From Bacteroidales bacterium (GTDB taxonomy: Bacteria > Bacteroidota > Bacteroidia > Bacteroidales > GCA-2748055), in contig JAFGWU010000004.1 in NCBI GenBank assembly GCA_016936975.1, positions 1 to 64,000 of the forward strand: DNA of 64,000 nt, given 5' to 3'. This document shows, piece after piece, positions 54,515-61,888 of this stretch (within the stretch, counting starts at the first letter, position 1; every line of letters starts with the position of its first letter). The translations under genes were made by a program, and so were the position numbers. The notes beneath the pieces are model-generated. The model saw only the letters and a program-made list of their open reading frames with translations, searched no databases and was not told the origin of the DNA.

Positions 54515-54543
54515 TTGATTTCACTAAAATAGTGTTATATTTG
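54515..54543 (+). promoter_or_regulatory. Bacteroidota promoter of the E2/E1/fucosidase operon
   Basis: TTG at 54515-54517, an 18-bp spacer and a perfect TATATTTG at 54536-54543. The predicted start point falls in the operator at 54545-54560, about 85 bp before the E2 start codon. Confidence 0.7.
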
Positions 54544-54544
54544 C

Positions 54545-54560
54545 ACTTGTATAGACAAGT
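54545..54560. promoter_or_regulatory. HutC-type GntR operator ACTTGT-ATAG-ACAAGT
   Basis: A perfect inverted repeat with 6-bp arms. Its core GTATAGAC matches the GTnTAnAC consensus of the HutC subfamily of GntR regulators. It starts two bases after the -7 box, so a bound repressor would cover the transcription start. The only GntR/UTRA gene in the window is adjacent and divergent. Confidence 0.75.
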
Positions 54561-54568
54561 TGAAGAAA

Positions 54569-54608
54569 AAGCGAATGAGCGAATAGGCGAGTAAGCGAGC
54601 AGGTGAAT
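54569..54608. repeat. Octamer array in the leader of the E2 operon
   Basis: Five in-phase 8-bp units: AAGCGAAT, GAGCGAAT, AGGCGAGT, AAGCGAGC, AGGTGAAT. The same family is at 48003-48058. It is transcribed as part of the leader and ends 22 bp before the E2 start. Confidence 0.8.
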
Positions 54609-54630
54609 GAACAGAAAAAGAATTGAAATC

Positions 54631-56037
54631 ATGGCAAAACCAGTCATTATGCCCAGGCAGGGGCAATCCGTTGAAAGCTGCATCCTGACGCAGTGGTTTA
54701 AAAATATCGGGGATAAGGTGGAAAAAGGAGATCTCCTGTTTGCCTATGAAACAGACAAGGCGGCATTTGAAGAGGAGGCTCCTGAAGAGGGGGTGCTGCT
54801 GGCCCGTTATTACGAAGAGGGGGATGAAGTTCCCGTACTAGAAAATGTGGCAATGATCGGAGCGGAGGGAGAGCCGATTGATCAGGCGGTGTCTGCGGCG
54901 GATAAACAGGAGGGCAGGCCGGATACGGGATCCGGGGAAAAGTTGTCCGGGGCCGGCGGTGATGCAGAAGGAGAGATTGCGAAGGAGACCGGGCAGATTG
55001 TTCATTCCGGATTATCTGCAGACGGGGAAAGAATTACGGCTGCCGGTGAAAAGGCGGGTGGCGGCGGACCGGTTAAGATATCACCGCGTGCCAGAAAACT
55101 TGCGGAAGAGAAGCGGGTGATTTACGACCTGCTGAAGGGTTCGGGTCCCGGCGGCCGGATTATTGAACGGGATATCCTGGAGGCGATCAGAAGCGGTAAA
55201 CGGTTGACCCCTCTGGCAGAACGGAAAATGAAGGGAGAGGGACTGGGTATTCCGGATCAGGGAAAGGCCCCCTATGGAAAAATTACTTCGAGGGACCTGG
55301 TTGAGCGGCCGGCAGAGGTACCCGCTGCTTCCGCCGGGGATTATACCGATAAACCGCTCAGCAATATGCGTAAATTAATTTCAGCGGCCATGTTCCGCTC
55401 CCTGCAGAATTCCGCTCAGCTGACGCACCACCTGGGAGCCAATGCATCGGCATTGCTGATGCTCAGAAAGCAGGTTAAGTCCGGGATGGGGGATGGTTAT
55501 CCGTACAATATTACCCTCAACGATATGATATGTTATGCGGTTGTCAGGGCCTTAAAGCGTCATCCGGGAGTCAATGCCCATTTTCTCGGCGATGCAGTGC
55601 GGGTATTCAATAAGGTGAACCTCGGGGTGGCGGTGGACACGGAACGGGGATTGATGGTGCCGGTGCTTCTGAACGCCGACGATCTGTCGCTTACCGGGCT
55701 TTCCTCGCGGATGAAGGATCTGGCCGATTCGGCGAAGAAAGGAAACATTTCACCCGATCTCCTCACCCCGGAATCCGCATCATTTACAGTTTCGAACCTG
55801 GGGAACTACGGGGTGGAGATGTTTACCCCGGTGATCAACCTGCCACAGGTTGCCATCCTTGGTGTAAACACCATCGTGCACCGGCCGGCTATCCTGAAGG
55901 ACGGATCCTACAGCTTTCAGCCGTTCATCGGGCTCTCACTGACATACGATCACAGGGCCCTCGACGGCGGTCCGGCTACACTTTTCCTCGTTGCCGTCAA
56001 AGAAGAGATAGAAAAACTGTCAGACGATCTGCTTTAA
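54631..56037 (+). CDS. Dihydrolipoamide acyltransferase (E2) of a 2-oxoacid/acetoin dehydrogenase-type complex
   Basis: The start at 54631 (MAKPVIMPRQGQSVESCILT) opens on the lipoyl domain; an ATG at 54607 is in frame. The 468-residue protein has a lipoyl domain with the modified Lys43 in FAYETDKAAFEEEA, two peripheral-subunit-binding domains (about residues 149-186, SPRARKLAEEKRV, and 192-226, TPLAERKMKGEGL), and a C-terminal acyltransferase with the catalytic His and Asp in TYDHRALDGGPA. The acyl specificity is not evident. E1 follows in the same operon; no E3 gene is in the window. Confidence 0.92.
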   Translation: MAKPVIMPRQGQSVESCILTQWFKNIGDKVEKGDLLFAYETDKAAFEEEAPEEGVLLARYYEEGDEVPVLENVAMIGAEGEPIDQAVSAADKQEGRPDTGSGEKLSGAGGDAEGEIAKETGQIVHSGLSADGERITAAGEKAGGGGPVKISPRARKLAEEKRVIYDLLKGSGPGGRIIERDILEAIRSGKRLTPLAERKMKGEGLGIPDQGKAPYGKITSRDLVERPAEVPAASAGDYTDKPLSNMRKLISAAMFRSLQNSAQLTHHLGANASALLMLRKQVKSGMGDGYPYNITLNDMICYAVVRALKRHPGVNAHFLGDAVRVFNKVNLGVAVDTERGLMVPVLLNADDLSLTGLSSRMKDLADSAKKGNISPDLLTPESASFTVSNLGNYGVEMFTPVINLPQVAILGVNTIVHRPAILKDGSYSFQPFIGLSLTYDHRALDGGPATLFLVAVKEEIEKLSDDLL

Positions 56038-56058
56038 TATGAACAACCACTCAATTTC

Positions 56059-56160
56059 TTAAACCTTAAACCTTAAACCTTAAACTTTGAGCCTTAAATC
56101 TTAAACTTTGAGCCTTAAATCTTAAACTTTGAGCCTTAAATCTTAAACTTTGAACTTTTA
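56059..56160. repeat. Heptamer and 21-bp repeat array between the E2 and E1 genes
   Basis: Three TTAAACC heptamers at 56059-56079 are followed by three exact 21-bp units (TTAAACTTTGAGCCTTAAAT plus C) at 56080-56142 and a partial unit to 56160. The 21-mer is itself three heptamers. On the minus strand the units read AAGGTTT, AAGATTT and AAGGCTC, the family seen at 8401-8449. The array fills the whole gap between two co-oriented operon genes. Confidence 0.9.
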
Positions 56161-56162
56161 CC

Positions 56163-58631
56163 ATGCCAAAAAATCTTTTCTTAGACCCGGCTGAATTGAG
56201 AAAGCCGAAAATGCTGGAACTTGATTCCATTCCGGTAAACCAGTACAAAAAAACCGTAAAGGAGGAACTTTCAAGATATTCCCGGGAGGATTTCATTCGC
56301 ATTTACAGGGATATGTATATTATCCGTGAGTTTGAAACGATGCTGAACCTGATCAAAACCACCGGGGAGTACAACGGGATGTCCTATTCCCATCCCGGTC
56401 CGGCACATCTTTCGATCGGTCAGGAGGCCGCCGCGGTGGGTATGGCCTATCATCTTGGTATCGATGACTTTATCTTCGGTTCCCACCGTTCCCACGGGGA
56501 GATCCTGGCGAAGGGATTGTCGGCCATCCACAAGCTCGATAATGATTCCCTGGATAAGATCATGAAATCCTATTTCGACGGACGAATCCTGTCGATTGTT
56601 GAGAAGGGTCACAGCGGGGATATAAAATCCCTGGCATTGCGGTTCCTGTTATACGGAACCCTGGCAGAGATATTTGCCCGTGAAACGGGCTTCAACAGGG
56701 GGCTTGGCGGGTCGATGCACGCATTTTTTACGCCGTTTGGGATCTATCCGAATAATGCCATCGTCGGAGGATCCGGTGATATAGCCGTCGGGGCGGCCCT
56801 GTACAAAAAGGTGAACCGCAAACCGGGTATTGTGGTGGCCAACATCGGAGATGCTTCCCTGGGATGCGGTCCGGTGTGGGAAGGAATGGTCTTTTCTGCA
56901 ATGGACCAGTTCAATCAGTTGTGGGAGAAAGATATGAAAGGCGGGATGCCGATCATCTTCAATATCATGAACAACCAGTACGGAATGGGGGGGCAGACCG
57001 CCGGTGAGACCATGGGATACACCATTGCTGCCCGTGTAGGGGCTGCGGTCAACCGGGTCAACATGCATGCCGAACGGGTTGACGGATATAGTCCCCTGGC
57101 AGTCATTGATGCCTACGAACGAAAAATGAAACTGCTGAATGAGAAAAAAGGTCCAGTTTTGCTGGATGTCCTGACCTACCGCTTCAGCGGACATTCGCCA
57201 TCGGATTCTTCTTCATATCGTTCGAAAGAGGAGATTGAAGCCTGGGAATCGATTGATTCCATCGATTCTTTCGGGAAGGAGCTTATGGATTCGGGATTGG
57301 CGGATCAGTCTGAGTTGGAGAAGATCCGGTCCGAAATAACGGACCTGGTATCTCTGGCATGCCGGTTATCCATTGATGATGCAGTCTCTCCCAGGATGGA
57401 TCTGGTAAAAAATCCCGAGTTAATCGGTGAGATGATGTTTTCAAACGGATCGGTTGACAGGATGGAGGAGCGGCAGGCGGATGTGTTGATGCCCCTGGAA
57501 GAGAATCCGAGGGTAAAGCAACTCATGAAAAAGGAGCGTTATGCTTATGATGCGAAGGGGAACCCCCACTCTTCCATGAAACTGTACCAGTTTCGCGACG
57601 GTATTTTTGAGGCGATCATCAACCGGTTTTACAGGGATCCGACCCTGGTGGCCTACGGAGAGGAGAACAGGGACTGGGGTGGCGCGTTTGCTGTCTACCG
57701 GGGTCTTACCGAAGCACTGCCCTATCACAGGCTTTTCAACGCACCCATTTCGGAGGGTGCCATAGTGGGGACGGCCATCGGTTACGGTATGTGTGGTGGC
57801 AGGGTGATCCCGGAGATCATGTACTGCGATTTCCTCGGGAGGTCGGGGGATGAAGTTTTTAACCAGCTTCCCAAGTGGCAGTCCATGAGCGGAAACCTTA
57901 TCAGGATGCCTGTCGTCCTGCGTGTCTCCGTTGGCTCAAAATACGGGGCCCAGCACTCCCAGGACTGGTCCTCACTGGTGGCACATATCCCCGGTATCAA
58001 AGTTGTTTTTCCTGCAACGCCTTATGATGCAAAAGGATTGATGAATGCGGCCCTCCAGGGAACCGACCCGGTCGTGTTCTTCGAGAGCCAGCGTCTCTAT
58101 GGAATCGGTGAACAGTTTCACAAGGAGGGGGTCCCGGAAGGATATTATGAAGTAGCCATCGGCGAACCGGATGTGAAACGACCGGGAAAAGATATTACCA
58201 TCCTCTCCATCGGGGCCACCCTTTACAGGGTTGTCGAAGCAGCTGAAAGACTCCTGAAGGAGTATGATCTGTCTGCAGAAATTATTGATGCACGCTCGCT
58301 GGTGCCTTTCAATTATGAGCCTGTGCTCGAATCCATCAGGAAAACCGGCCGGATACTCCTTGTGAGCGATGCCTGTGAAAGGGGTTCCTACCTGAAGGAT
58401 ATGGCCCAGACCATCACCGAGCTCGGATTTGATGACCTGGATGCCCCGCCTGTCGTTGTTGGCTCAAGGAACTGGATAACGCCCGCCTATGAGTTGGAGG
58501 ATTATTTCTTCCCCCAGGCATCCTGGATTCTGGATGCGATCCACGAGCACATTCTTCCGCTGAAGAACCATAAAACTGAAAATAATTTTAGCAGGGAGAT
58601 TAAATTGAGGCGAAGCAGGATGGGGGTGTAG
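56163..58631 (+). CDS. Fused E1 alpha-beta TPP-dependent dehydrogenase component
   Basis: The 822-residue protein joins the alpha and beta subunits of a 2-oxoacid/acetoin-type E1. The alpha part (about residues 40-400) has the TPP motif from IGDASLGCGPVWEGMVF to IMNNQYG, with a longer spacing than usual, and SYSHPGPAHLSIGQEAAAVG. The beta part (about 480-800) has GEENRDWGGAFAVYRGL, EGAIVGTAIGYGMCGGRVI, KYGAQHSQDWSSLVAHIPG and the C-terminal IDARSLVPFNYEPVLESI. Fusion is common in some Bacteroidota E1 enzymes. In this operon, with SorE- and SrlD-like enzymes, a methyl-ketone sugar phosphate is a possible substrate; pyruvate or a branched-chain acid is the conventional alternative. Confidence 0.92.
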   Translation: MPKNLFLDPAELRKPKMLELDSIPVNQYKKTVKEELSRYSREDFIRIYRDMYIIREFETMLNLIKTTGEYNGMSYSHPGPAHLSIGQEAAAVGMAYHLGIDDFIFGSHRSHGEILAKGLSAIHKLDNDSLDKIMKSYFDGRILSIVEKGHSGDIKSLALRFLLYGTLAEIFARETGFNRGLGGSMHAFFTPFGIYPNNAIVGGSGDIAVGAALYKKVNRKPGIVVANIGDASLGCGPVWEGMVFSAMDQFNQLWEKDMKGGMPIIFNIMNNQYGMGGQTAGETMGYTIAARVGAAVNRVNMHAERVDGYSPLAVIDAYERKMKLLNEKKGPVLLDVLTYRFSGHSPSDSSSYRSKEEIEAWESIDSIDSFGKELMDSGLADQSELEKIRSEITDLVSLACRLSIDDAVSPRMDLVKNPELIGEMMFSNGSVDRMEERQADVLMPLEENPRVKQLMKKERYAYDAKGNPHSSMKLYQFRDGIFEAIINRFYRDPTLVAYGEENRDWGGAFAVYRGLTEALPYHRLFNAPISEGAIVGTAIGYGMCGGRVIPEIMYCDFLGRSGDEVFNQLPKWQSMSGNLIRMPVVLRVSVGSKYGAQHSQDWSSLVAHIPGIKVVFPATPYDAKGLMNAALQGTDPVVFFESQRLYGIGEQFHKEGVPEGYYEVAIGEPDVKRPGKDITILSIGATLYRVVEAAERLLKEYDLSAEIIDARSLVPFNYEPVLESIRKTGRILLVSDACERGSYLKDMAQTITELGFDDLDAPPVVVGSRNWITPAYELEDYFFPQASWILDAIHEHILPLKNHKTENNFSREIKLRRSRMGV

Positions 58632-58769
58632 AGGACAGTCGGCAGTTTATTACGAGCGAAGCCGGATATCCCGGGATCTAAAGGTAACCAGTCAGATAAA
58701 TGTTGATGATGCAGCCAAGTAATGCCTGGCGTGGGAAATCCAGGATCCAGTCAGTAACACGCAGTAAAA

Positions 58770-59999
58770 ATGAAATACAAAAATATGAAATGGTTGGGTG
58801 AATTTCCGGAACCGGAGAAGCTTATTTCAGAGATGAAGGGGAACCTTCCGGCGGCTCCTTTGAATGTAAATAGCCACATACACACTCCCTACTCTTTCAG
58901 TGCCTTTCATTCCATAGAAGAGGCAGTGAGGCTGGCTGATGCGGAGCAGGTCAGGATACTGGGCATCAATGATTTTTATGTGACCGACGGATTTGCCGGT
59001 TTCATTGAAGCATGCGGCCGCCGGAAGATCTTCCCCCTCCTGAACGTGGAACTGATTGGTATCGATAAAGAGGATCAGCGGCGCGGACTGCGGGTGAACG
59101 ATCCGAAAAATCCGGGACGGACCTACATCAGCGGAAAAGGGCTTAAATACCCGGTCGGACTGCCAGACGTGCTTGCGAAGAAGTTATCGGATGTCCTGAC
59201 GGAGTCGCACAATCAGGTATCGGGGATGATCGATCTGCTGAATGAATGGCTTGCCGGTCGCAGGATTGACATCAGATTATCCATGGAGGAGATTCTGGAA
59301 CATCATGCCCTTAAGCTTGTCAGGGAAAGACATATAGCCAAAGCGCTCCGCATTGAAGTTGAAAAGCGGGCGAAAACGGAGGTTCAGTTTTATAAATTGC
59401 TGGAGAATATTTACGGAGGCAGGCCTTCAGATAAACAGATCGGGGATATCGCAGGGATTGAGGAAGAGTTGCGAAGCCGTTTATTAAAGGCCGGATCCCC
59501 GGCATTTGTTGCGGAGGATGATGGGGCTTTCCTTTCGCTCGATGAGATCATTGAGATCATCAGGGTGGCCGGGGGTATTCCCACCTATCCGATGCTCCTC
59601 GACGGAACAGGCGGTGCGATCACCGAGTTTGAATCGGATATGGAGGGGTTGATACAAAGATTAAGGGATCGGCAAATTACTTCCGTTGAATTTATTCCAT
59701 TGAGAAATAAATTTGATATCTTGAAGGCGTATACAGAGTTCTTTTATGATAATGGATTCAGTGTAACCTTCGGAACCGAACATAACACTTCGGCGATGCT
59801 TCCGTTAAAAGTTACCTGCAAGGGTGGTGTTCCCCTCGACGAATCTCTTTCCAGGATCGCTTTTAACGGTGCTGCCGTCATCGCTGCCCACCAGTACCTG
59901 GTTGCCATGCGGGGAATTGACTATGAACCGGTTTCACGCACGGAAATGGAAGCCCTGGGCAAAGCAGTCATTGGTTATTATTTCAAAATTGCACGTTAG
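58770..59999 (+). CDS. PHP-domain protein, putative phosphoesterase
   Basis: The 409-residue protein has a PHP metal-binding fold: HIH at residues 36-38 in NVNSHIHTPYSFSAFHSIEE, an acidic and His set around LGINDFYVTDG and LLNVELIGIDK, and a late TFGTEHNTSAM. PHP proteins include histidinol phosphatases and other phosphoesterases, so a sugar-phosphate hydrolase is reasonable. An inserted helical region (residues 130-215) sets it apart from the polymerase and HisK types. Operon position between E1 and the SDR suggests a step in the same pathway. Exact reaction unknown. Confidence 0.8.
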   Translation: MKYKNMKWLGEFPEPEKLISEMKGNLPAAPLNVNSHIHTPYSFSAFHSIEEAVRLADAEQVRILGINDFYVTDGFAGFIEACGRRKIFPLLNVELIGIDKEDQRRGLRVNDPKNPGRTYISGKGLKYPVGLPDVLAKKLSDVLTESHNQVSGMIDLLNEWLAGRRIDIRLSMEEILEHHALKLVRERHIAKALRIEVEKRAKTEVQFYKLLENIYGGRPSDKQIGDIAGIEEELRSRLLKAGSPAFVAEDDGAFLSLDEIIEIIRVAGGIPTYPMLLDGTGGAITEFESDMEGLIQRLRDRQITSVEFIPLRNKFDILKAYTEFFYDNGFSVTFGTEHNTSAMLPLKVTCKGGVPLDESLSRIAFNGAAVIAAHQYLVAMRGIDYEPVSRTEMEALGKAVIGYYFKIAR

Positions 60000-60042
60000 C
60001 TTCCGGTTAAAACAGGAATATTAACTCCTTAAAAAATCGCGT

Positions 60043-61227
60043 ATGGATCAATACAAAGAAAAGATATTGAATGTGCTTCCCGCGATACGGATGATCATGT
60101 CTGATCAGACCACAAAGGTGGCCATTTTTGTACCGCTGTCCCAGTTGCAGGTTACTGATCCGGCGGAGTTATCGGCCAGGATTGGGAGAAGTGTATCGGT
60201 CTTTAAAAATCGTTCCTCCGATGAGATCATTCAGGAAGTCATAAAAATGAGGAAGGATATCGGCGAGTATCTGTTCATAGAGGAGATGGGATTAATCGGC
60301 ATCGGGGTGAACAAATCGAAGATCGAACAGAAGCTGATTGTCATAAGGAAGAGCAGGGGGGATCGCGAACTGCCCGAGTCGGTCCCGGTTCCGCAGATTA
60401 AGAAAACGATCTACAACAAAATAGTGATGATCACGGGCGGCGCACAGGGATTTGGCGAGGGAATTGCCAGGAACCTTTTCAAGCTCGGAGCCAACATCAT
60501 CATCGGGGATATCAACGAGGAAGGGGGAATGGCCCTGGTGAAGGACCTCAATGCCCATAAGACACCCAATCGTGCCCTTTTTGTGAAGATGGATGTAACC
60601 GATCCCGCTTCGGTTGATGCGGCAGTCACGGAGGTTATTTTTGAATATGGGGGGATGGATTTGATGATCAGCAATGCCGGTATTCTGAGAGCGGGCTCGC
60701 TTGAAGAGATGGATCCGGATGAATTCATGATGGTCACCCGTGTCAACTATACCGGATTCTTCCATTGTACACGTTCTGCATCCCGGGTGATGAAGGTCCA
60801 GAACCGCTACGGGACAGACCATTATTCAGATATCATACAGATCAATTCCAAATCGGGACTGCAGGGCAGCAAGAAAAATTTTGCCTATGCGGGAGGGAAG
60901 TTTGGCGGTATCGGGCTGGTGCAGTCTTTTGCACTTGAGTTGATCCCGGATCGCATCAAAGTGAATGCCATCTGTCCGGGAAATTACTTTGAGGGACCCC
61001 TCTGGTCCGATCCCGATAACGGACTTTTTGTGCAGTATCTGAAGGCAGGCAAGGTTCCCGGGGCAAAAACCATTGCCGATGTGAAGAAGCATTATGAATC
61101 CATGGTTCCGGCGGGAAGGGGGTGCAAGCCCGCAGATGTGGTAAAGGCCATCCTTTATGTCATTGACCAGGAGTATGAAACCGGACAGGCCATTCCGGTG
61201 ACGGGTGGGCAGGTGATGTTGCGATGA
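60043..61227 (+). CDS. SDR dehydrogenase resembling sorbitol-6-phosphate dehydrogenase, with an N-terminal extension
   Basis: The 394-residue protein has the SDR Rossmann motif VMITGGAQGFGEGIARNLF at residues 128-146, NAG in MISNAGILRAG, and the catalytic Ser and YAGGK (Tyr/Lys). The end, EYETGQAIPVTGGQVMLR, resembles SrlD-type hexitol-6-phosphate dehydrogenases. The first 120 residues form an extra domain with no recognised family. SrlD oxidises sorbitol 6-phosphate to fructose 6-phosphate. An alternative is the lactaldehyde-dehydrogenase half of split RhaDE proteins. It overlaps the HAD gene by 4 bp. Confidence 0.85.
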   Translation: MDQYKEKILNVLPAIRMIMSDQTTKVAIFVPLSQLQVTDPAELSARIGRSVSVFKNRSSDEIIQEVIKMRKDIGEYLFIEEMGLIGIGVNKSKIEQKLIVIRKSRGDRELPESVPVPQIKKTIYNKIVMITGGAQGFGEGIARNLFKLGANIIIGDINEEGGMALVKDLNAHKTPNRALFVKMDVTDPASVDAAVTEVIFEYGGMDLMISNAGILRAGSLEEMDPDEFMMVTRVNYTGFFHCTRSASRVMKVQNRYGTDHYSDIIQINSKSGLQGSKKNFAYAGGKFGGIGLVQSFALELIPDRIKVNAICPGNYFEGPLWSDPDNGLFVQYLKAGKVPGAKTIADVKKHYESMVPAGRGCKPADVVKAILYVIDQEYETGQAIPVTGGQVMLR

Positions 61228-61883
61228 AGGTCAGAGGTGTCATATTCGACATGGACGGAACCCTGCTGGATACCATTGAGGATATCGGAGCAGCAGTGAA
61301 CAGCATGCTCACTGCCCATGGATACCCGGTTCACAGGGTGGAAGATTACATAAAATGGATAGGCAATGGTGCGGTAAGGCTCGTTGAACTGGCGGTTCCC
61401 TCAGAACCGAAACCCCTTTTGCTGGATGTGTTGGTGGAAGAGTTCAGAATAAATTATCAGCAGAATCTGCACCATAAAACATGCCTGTATGATGGCGTCG
61501 GAGAGGTGATCGATTTTCTGGAGGAGCGCGGAATTTTTCTTTCGATCCTGTCCAACAAGCCGGATCACCTGACCCGTGAAGTGGCCAGATGGTACCTTTC
61601 AGAATGGGATTTCCGGTTTATTTACGGGCAGAGGGAGGGGATCCCGAGAAAGCCCGATCCGCTGGCAGCCTTAGCATTAGCTGAGGAGATGGGGCTGGAT
61701 CCCGGAGAAATCATGTTTATCGGCGATTCCGGAAATGACATGATAACTGCCCGGCGTGGAGGATTTGTACCGGTTGGGGTATTGTGGGGATATGGCACTG
61801 AACGGGATATCAGGGAGGGCGGAGCGGAATTTGTCATCCGCAAACCGGAGGAGCTGATACCAATTTTAAATGGATTAACCTGA
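61224..61883 (+). CDS. HAD-superfamily phosphatase
   Basis: The 219-residue protein has the HAD motifs IFDMDGTLLDTIEDIGAAVN (nucleophile Asp), ILSNKPDHLTRE, KPDPLAALALAEEMG and FIGDSGNDMITARR. It resembles phosphoglycolate phosphatase (Gph) and other small sugar-phosphate phosphatases, with a cap domain of the C1 type. In the operon it might remove phosphate from a pathway intermediate. The ATGA overlap with the SDR stop codon shows translational coupling. Confidence 0.88.
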   Translation: MKVRGVIFDMDGTLLDTIEDIGAAVNSMLTAHGYPVHRVEDYIKWIGNGAVRLVELAVPSEPKPLLLDVLVEEFRINYQQNLHHKTCLYDGVGEVIDFLEERGIFLSILSNKPDHLTREVARWYLSEWDFRFIYGQREGIPRKPDPLAALALAEEMGLDPGEIMFIGDSGNDMITARRGGFVPVGVLWGYGTERDIREGGAEFVIRKPEELIPILNGLT

Positions 61884-61888
61884 ATAAA

